Shown here: one piece after another, positions 59,587 through 64,000 of the stretch
How positions within the stretch are numbered: the first letter of the stretch is position 1
Layout of the letters: every line of letters starts with the position of its first letter
NCBI RefSeq assembly: GCF_019132845.1
Contig: NZ_JAHSPR010000001.1
Span: forward strand, 186,001-250,000
Direction: 5' to 3'
Origin: Advenella alkanexedens
Lineage (GTDB): Bacteria > Pseudomonadota > Gammaproteobacteria > Burkholderiales > Burkholderiaceae_B
Length of the DNA stretch: 64,000 nt
Notes under the pieces: model-generated
Told to the model about the DNA's origin: nothing
What the model saw: only the letters and a program-made list of their open reading frames with translations
The model's database searches: none
Position numbers and translations under genes: made by a program

Positions 59587-62500
59587 TTACTCCGGCTTGT
59601 TAAACACGCCACCGAAATGACGCTGCAAGAAAAGACTGATGTCATCAACAATGGTAAAGACCACGGGAATAACCAACAGACTTAAAAAGGTCGATGTAAT
59701 TAAACCACCTATTACGGCAATCGCCATCGGTGAACGAAAACCCGGATCGGCCTCACTAAGCCCAAAAGCCAGCGGCACCATGCCAGCCCCCATGGCCAGG
59801 GTTGTCATTAAAATGGGACGCGCCCTTTTATGACAGGCATCCAGCAATGCTTCATAACGCGAAATATGCTTTTCGCGTTCCGCCAAAATCGCATATTCAA
59901 CCAGTAGAATTGAGTTTTTAGTGGCGATACCCATCAGCATGATAAGACCAATCAAGGACGGCATGGAAAAACTCTTGTCTGCCAGCAACAAGCCCAGGAA
60001 AGCGCCCCCCAGCGATAAGGGCAAGGCAGCCAGAATGGTGAAAGGATGCAAGAATTGCTTGAAAAGCAGCACCAGCACAATATAAATGCAAATAATCCCC
60101 ACTGCGATTGCCAAAGAAAAACTCTCGAACAACTCCCCCATAATTTCCGCATCACCAATGCTGACAATGGAAATACCTGCCGGCAGTTGCTGGATGGAAG
60201 GCAACTGCATGACTTTTTTAATGACATCACCCAAGGCCTGGCCGGAAAGCTCAATTTCAAAATTAATATTTCTGGCCCGATCATAACGATTGACCACAAC
60301 AGGGCCGGCCCCCAGACGAATATCCGCAATCGTACTCAAGGGCACCGATCCCTGTGAGCCAGGCACTTTCAGCTCATTAAGAAAATCGATATCTTCAAGC
60401 ACCCACTTTTGCAGGCTTACCACAATAGGCACCTGACGCTGGTCAACATTCAACTTGGACAGCGCCACCTCATAATCCCCACTGGTCGCCACCCTCAGGG
60501 TATCGGCAATAGCCACGCTGCTTACTCCATATTCGGCCGCCAAATCATATTTGGGATAAATTTCAATTTCGGGGCGTACCAGACTGGCGGTGGATGAAAT
60601 ATTTCCCAATCCGCCAATCGTTCGCAACTCACGACCCACATTCAAAGCCGCCTCCTGCAACACATCGGCATTATCTCCAGACAAGACCAGCACATATTTT
60701 TCTCCAGAACCGCCCAGACCAACCTTCACCCTGACCCCGGGTATTTGCAGCAACAGATCCCGGAATTCATTTTCCAGGACCTGTTTTACAGGTCTGTCAC
60801 CCCGATTTTTCAACAGGATGGTTAAAGTCGCTTTACGCACATCCTGCGTGGTCCCGATGGCAAACATGTCACCCCCGGCCGCCCCACCACCTATGCTGGT
60901 ATAAATGCCTTCTATATACGGATTGCCGGCCAACAGGGTAAGAGCGTGATTGGCTGCCTCTGTGGTTTCTTCAATTTGGGAGCCAGGTGGCAACTCAAGA
61001 TAAACCTGAGTCTGGGAAGTATCATCAGCCGGCATGAAACCGGTGGGCAACAAAGGCACAATCATGATTGAGCCAATAAAAAACAAACCCGACAAAATCA
61101 CGGTTATCCAGCGATGATGCAGGCACTTTTTAACCAGAGACAGATATCCCCGCATCCAGGCCGCATCCTTGTCCTCCCGGACAGCCGGTTTCAGAATATA
61201 GGCGCACATCATGGGTGTCAGCATGCGTGCGACCACCAGGGAAGCAAAAACGGCCAAAGAGGCCGTCCAGCCAAATTGCTTGAAAAACTTGCCTGCAATA
61301 CCACTCATGAATGCCGTTGGCAAGAAAACCGCAATCAATGAAAAAGTGGTCGCCACCACGGCCAACCCAATTTCATCAGCCGCCTCCATCGCTGCCTGAT
61401 AAGGCGTCTTGCCCATTCTCAGGTGACGCACGATATTTTCCACTTCCACAATCGCATCATCTACCAGAATACCCACCACCAGAGAAAGCGCCAACAGTGT
61501 GACCACATTAACGGTAAAGCCCAGGAAATACATCCCGATAAAAGCAGGAATGATTGACATGGGCAAGGCAACGGCTGAAATCAGGGTTGCCCGAACATTT
61601 CTAAGGAATAGCCAAACGGCCACCACAGCCAGCAAAGCGCCCTCATACAGCATATGCATGGAGCCATTGTATTCACCCTGCACGGGTGCAACCATGTCAA
61701 AAGCCTTTTCAAATTCAATATCGGCATATTTGCCCTGCAGCGTTGTCAACGCTTCAACAACCCCCTGGCCCACCTCGATTTCACCCGCTCCCCGACTGCG
61801 TGACACCTCAAAGGCGATCACCGGCCCGCCATCCATGAAAGCGATCGTTTCCGGATCGGCATAAGTATCGGTAATGGTGGCAACATCAGACAAGGTAATG
61901 ACCTGTCCATTATTCAAGGGAATTTGAATATTACCAAGCTCAGCGGCGGTTTTGACCGCCCCCAGGGTTCGAATGGGCTGATTCTGCTTGCCCAGTTCGG
62001 TTTTTCCACCTGACAATTCCTTTTGAATATCCCTGAGCTTTCTGGAGATTTCCGCTGCCGTGGCATCCAGGCCTTGCATCAGAACCGGATCAAGCTCTAT
62101 TTTGACCTGACGTTCGAAGCCCCCCACCCGATTGACTGCGCCAACACCAGGCACCGCCAGCAACGCTTTAGCGACTTCATTGTCCACAAACCAGGACAGA
62201 TCAGTCTGATCCATCCGGCTGGAGTGAACTGTAAAAGCCAATATGGGTTGGGCTGCCATCTCCAGTTTTGTAACCACAGGTTCACGAATATCGGCCGGCA
62301 AATCGTTCCTGATCGCAGAAATGGCACTACGCACATCATCAACCGCTTCCTGGGTGGGTTTTTCAAGATTGAACTGGGCCGTGACAGTCGCCACGCCATC
62401 TTCCAAGGTACTGAAAATATGTTTGATACCCTGCACGGTTGCCAGCTTGTCTTCCATCTTGCGGGCAACATCATTTTCAAGCTGCGAAGGCGTAGCCCCC

Positions 62501-62655
62501 TCAAGCACGGTGGTCACCACAACCGTGGGCAAATCAATATCAGGAAAATTCTGGATTTTCATCTGATGGAATGAAAACAGGCCCATCAAGGTCAACAACA
62601 CGAAAATCATGCAGGCCGGTAAAGGATTCCTGATTGACCAGGCGGATACGTTCAT
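59587..62655 (-). CDS. RND efflux transporter, inner-membrane pump (HAE1 type)
   Basis: Proton-driven trimeric exporter of the AcrB/MexB/MdtC type, 1022 residues. The usual 12 membrane helices are split in two sets with large periplasmic loops. The proton-relay aspartates are in VVGILVDDAIVEVENIVRH (helix four). The N-terminus MNVSAWSIRNPLPACMIFVLL and ARKMEDKLATVQGIKHI match multidrug-type pumps, and there is no heavy-metal (CusA) methionine pair that I can identify. It is six bases downstream of its adaptor gene. No outer-membrane factor is in the window, so it must borrow one. Substrates cannot be predicted. Confidence 0.94.
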   Translation of the reverse strand: MNVSAWSIRNPLPACMIFVLLTLMGLFSFHQMKIQNFPDIDLPTVVVTTVLEGATPSQLENDVARKMEDKLATVQGIKHIFSTLEDGVATVTAQFNLEKPTQEAVDDVRSAISAIRNDLPADIREPVVTKLEMAAQPILAFTVHSSRMDQTDLSWFVDNEVAKALLAVPGVGAVNRVGGFERQVKIELDPVLMQGLDATAAEISRKLRDIQKELSGGKTELGKQNQPIRTLGAVKTAAELGNIQIPLNNGQVITLSDVATITDTYADPETIAFMDGGPVIAFEVSRSRGAGEIEVGQGVVEALTTLQGKYADIEFEKAFDMVAPVQGEYNGSMHMLYEGALLAVVAVWLFLRNVRATLISAVALPMSIIPAFIGMYFLGFTVNVVTLLALSLVVGILVDDAIVEVENIVRHLRMGKTPYQAAMEAADEIGLAVVATTFSLIAVFLPTAFMSGIAGKFFKQFGWTASLAVFASLVVARMLTPMMCAYILKPAVREDKDAAWMRGYLSLVKKCLHHRWITVILSGLFFIGSIMIVPLLPTGFMPADDTSQTQVYLELPPGSQIEETTEAANHALTLLAGNPYIEGIYTSIGGGAAGGDMFAIGTTQDVRKATLTILLKNRGDRPVKQVLENEFRDLLLQIPGVRVKVGLGGSGEKYVLVLSGDNADVLQEAALNVGRELRTIGGLGNISSTASLVRPEIEIYPKYDLAAEYGVSSVAIADTLRVATSGDYEVALSKLNVDQRQVPIVVSLQKWVLEDIDFLNELKVPGSQGSVPLSTIADIRLGAGPVVVNRYDRARNINFEIELSGQALGDVIKKVMQLPSIQQLPAGISIVSIGDAEIMGELFESFSLAIAVGIICIYIVLVLLFKQFLHPFTILAALPLSLGGAFLGLLLADKSFSMPSLIGLIMLMGIATKNSILLVEYAILAEREKHISRYEALLDACHKRARPILMTTLAMGAGMVPLAFGLSEADPGFRSPMAIAVIGGLITSTFLSLLVIPVVFTIVDDISLFLQRHFGGVFNKPE

Positions 62656-62660
62656 GATAT

Positions 62661-63806
62661 TTACTGCCCGGCCCTGGCAAAGGCTGCACCGGAAGCTGTA
62701 ACGGAAGCCATTCCAGGTACTGTATCAGCGGCAACCTGAGCCACACGAACCGTATCACCATCTTCAAGGAAGCGTGCCCCCTTGACCACGATCGTATCAC
62801 CTGCAACCAAGCCGGAAAGTACTTCCACGCCATCGGGTAAAGACTGGCCGATGTCTATTTTCCGCAATGCAACCCTGTTATTTTCCTCGAGAACAAATAC
62901 ATAATAAAAGCCATCCCGCAACACCAGGGCCTGACGCGGCAATACAATAACTTCACGGGTACCCAGTTTAAAGTCCCCCCTGACAAACATGCCTGCCTTA
63001 ACCAAGGGACTGGGAACCAGATCCACATACACGATAGCCTGCCGGGTTTGCTCATTCAGAGCGGGCGACTGTTGCCTGACCGTCCCTTCAACAACACCCT
63101 CCCCAACATGCAAAATCGCTTTTGTCCCCGTCTCAAGCTCGCTCAAATGGCGGCTCGAGACCGACGCTTCCCATTGCAGCTTATTCTGGACAATCAGATG
63201 AAAAAGCTCTTGACCGGGACTATAAACGGCCCCCAAGATGGCAGACTTTGCCGAAACAACCCCATCATAAGGTGCCAGCAACCGGGTATAAGCCAAACGC
63301 TGCTCCTGCCCAAGCAATGCAGCCTGGGCCGAGGCCAGTTGAGCCTGATTGATTTTTTCAGCCGCCAGGATTTGATCTGCCTCTTGTTGACTGACCGCGC
63401 CACTACCCATGAGACGACGGATACGCTTGGCATTTTGGGTCGCTTGCTCAAGACTGGCCTGAGCCTGGATGATAGCCGCCCTGGTCTGGTCAATTTCCGT
63501 CCTGATGATGGTGTCATCAAACTCAGCCAGAAGTTGCCCGGCCTGGACGACATCACCCACATCGGCAAAAACCGCTTTCAGGCGCAAACCAGTGGTTTGC
63601 ACACTTACACTGGCATCCTGCCATGGGCGAATATTGCCGGTGGCAGACAGGATTCTTTCCATTTCAACAAAATCAACCTGCTGGACAGAAACCGTTAATG
63701 CAGGACGGGGCGGCTCGGCAGGACCATTGCTGGCCCATGCCATTGAAGGCCCCAGAAAAAAGAGCAACAATAGGTTCAAAAACACGACAACGGCTCGAAC
63801 TGGCAT
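62661..63806 (-). CDS. RND efflux periplasmic adaptor (membrane fusion protein)
   Basis: Links the RND pump to an outer-membrane channel. The 381 residues begin with a signal sequence (AVVVFLNLLLLFFLGPSMAWA). The split lipoyl domain follows (VQTTGLRLKAVFADVGDVVQAGQLLAEFDDT and APYDGVVSAKSAILGAVYSPGQELF) around a coiled-coil hairpin (QTRAAIIQAQASLEQATQNAKR). Beta-barrel and membrane-proximal domains complete it. There is no lipidation Cys in the signal, so it is soluble or anchored only by the uncleaved signal. I start at MPVRAVVV; a TTG four codons earlier is less likely. Confidence 0.94.
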   Translation of the reverse strand: MPVRAVVVFLNLLLLFFLGPSMAWASNGPAEPPRPALTVSVQQVDFVEMERILSATGNIRPWQDASVSVQTTGLRLKAVFADVGDVVQAGQLLAEFDDTIIRTEIDQTRAAIIQAQASLEQATQNAKRIRRLMGSGAVSQQEADQILAAEKINQAQLASAQAALLGQEQRLAYTRLLAPYDGVVSAKSAILGAVYSPGQELFHLIVQNKLQWEASVSSRHLSELETGTKAILHVGEGVVEGTVRQQSPALNEQTRQAIVYVDLVPSPLVKAGMFVRGDFKLGTREVIVLPRQALVLRDGFYYVFVLEENNRVALRKIDIGQSLPDGVEVLSGLVAGDTIVVKGARFLEDGDTVRVAQVAADTVPGMASVTASGAAFARAGQ

Positions 63807-63876
63807 GCAATGGCTCAATTATTATCATCCTGCAAGAAGCCGCCTTATTGATGAAGGCTTGCTTCTTGCTTGTGGT

Positions 63877-64000
63877 TTACTTCATGTTGACCATATCCGC
63901 GACAATATTGGCCGCCTCTTTGGCCGCAATATCAATATTGTCCTTGCGTTTTTTCTCATTGGCCAGCTCTTCTTTAAGATTGCCCTCGCCTGCCTGCAAG
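63877..64000 (-). CDS. C-terminal end of an unidentified protein (partial)
   Basis: An open minus-strand frame runs off the right edge. The last 40 residues read LQAGEGNLKEELANEKKR, then KDNIDIAAKEAANIVADMVNMK and a stop at 63877. It is charged, Ala/Lys/Glu-rich and probably helical. The rest of the gene is outside the window, so no family can be named. It lies 70 bases upstream of the efflux adaptor gene on the same strand. Confidence 0.55.
   Translation of the reverse strand, partial: LQAGEGNLKEELANEKKRKDNIDIAAKEAANIVADMVNMK

Overview
The window looks like a chromosomal segment of a moderate-GC betaproteobacterium, most likely of the family Alcaligenaceae (Bordetella relatives). The evidence is gene order: ompA-ubiG-gph beside gyrA-serC-pheA-tyrA-aroA-cmk-rpsA-ihfB-lapA-lapB-hldE-hldD-comEA-cysM, divergent yhdP/glnE, gshB-EIIA-HPr-EI, and a two-piece (permuted) tmRNA. 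I cannot name the genus. There is no prophage, insertion sequence, CRISPR array, rRNA or tRNA. Almost everything is core genome, and the novelty is in regulation and in reduced or rearranged versions of core genes.

Layout. 1-3.7 kb: a regulatory phosphotransferase chain (EI, HPr, EIIA-Man) and glutathione synthetase. 3.7-6.4 kb: infC and thrS; upstream of thrS lies a threonine-rich leader peptide with mutually exclusive hairpins, a textbook attenuator. 6.6-8 kb: a lipoprotein and a proline-rich membrane protein. 8-14 kb: protein quality control (lon, clpX, clpP, tig). 14-19 kb: small lipoproteins, a small membrane protein and the AsmA-like giant YhdP. 19-22.6 kb: glnE and queH. 22.6-25.2 kb: tonB-exbB-exbD behind a Fur box. 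25.3-28.6 kb: a cold-shock gene and clpB with a sigma-32-type promoter. 28.7-31.4 kb: a PIN protein, a LysR regulator and an FNR.

31.4-38.2 kb: the cbb3 oxidase module ccoNOQP, ccoG, a short ccoH and ccoS, plus a CcoI-like protein that keeps the membrane helices of the copper ATPase but has lost every ATP-handling domain. Both cco transcription units have FNR boxes, one of them perfect, so the neighbouring FNR gene probably controls the module in low oxygen.

38.3-53.6 kb: cysM, a ComEA-like protein, heptose and LPS-assembly genes, ihfB, rpsA and a tightly packed gyrA-serC-pheA-tyrA-aroA-cmk block linking DNA topology with serine and aromatic amino acid synthesis. 54-58.7 kb: ompA, ubiG, gph, an OmpA-like lipoprotein, the permuted tmRNA gene and two poorly characterised proteins. 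58.7-64 kb: a solitary rhamnose-synthesis reductase, an RND efflux pump with its periplasmic adaptor, and the C-terminal end of one more gene.

The best candidates for something undescribed are the thrS attenuator and the catalytic-domain-free CcoI. Promoter, hairpin and binding-site calls were made by eye. Product calls rest on recognisable motifs and gene order, without database searches.
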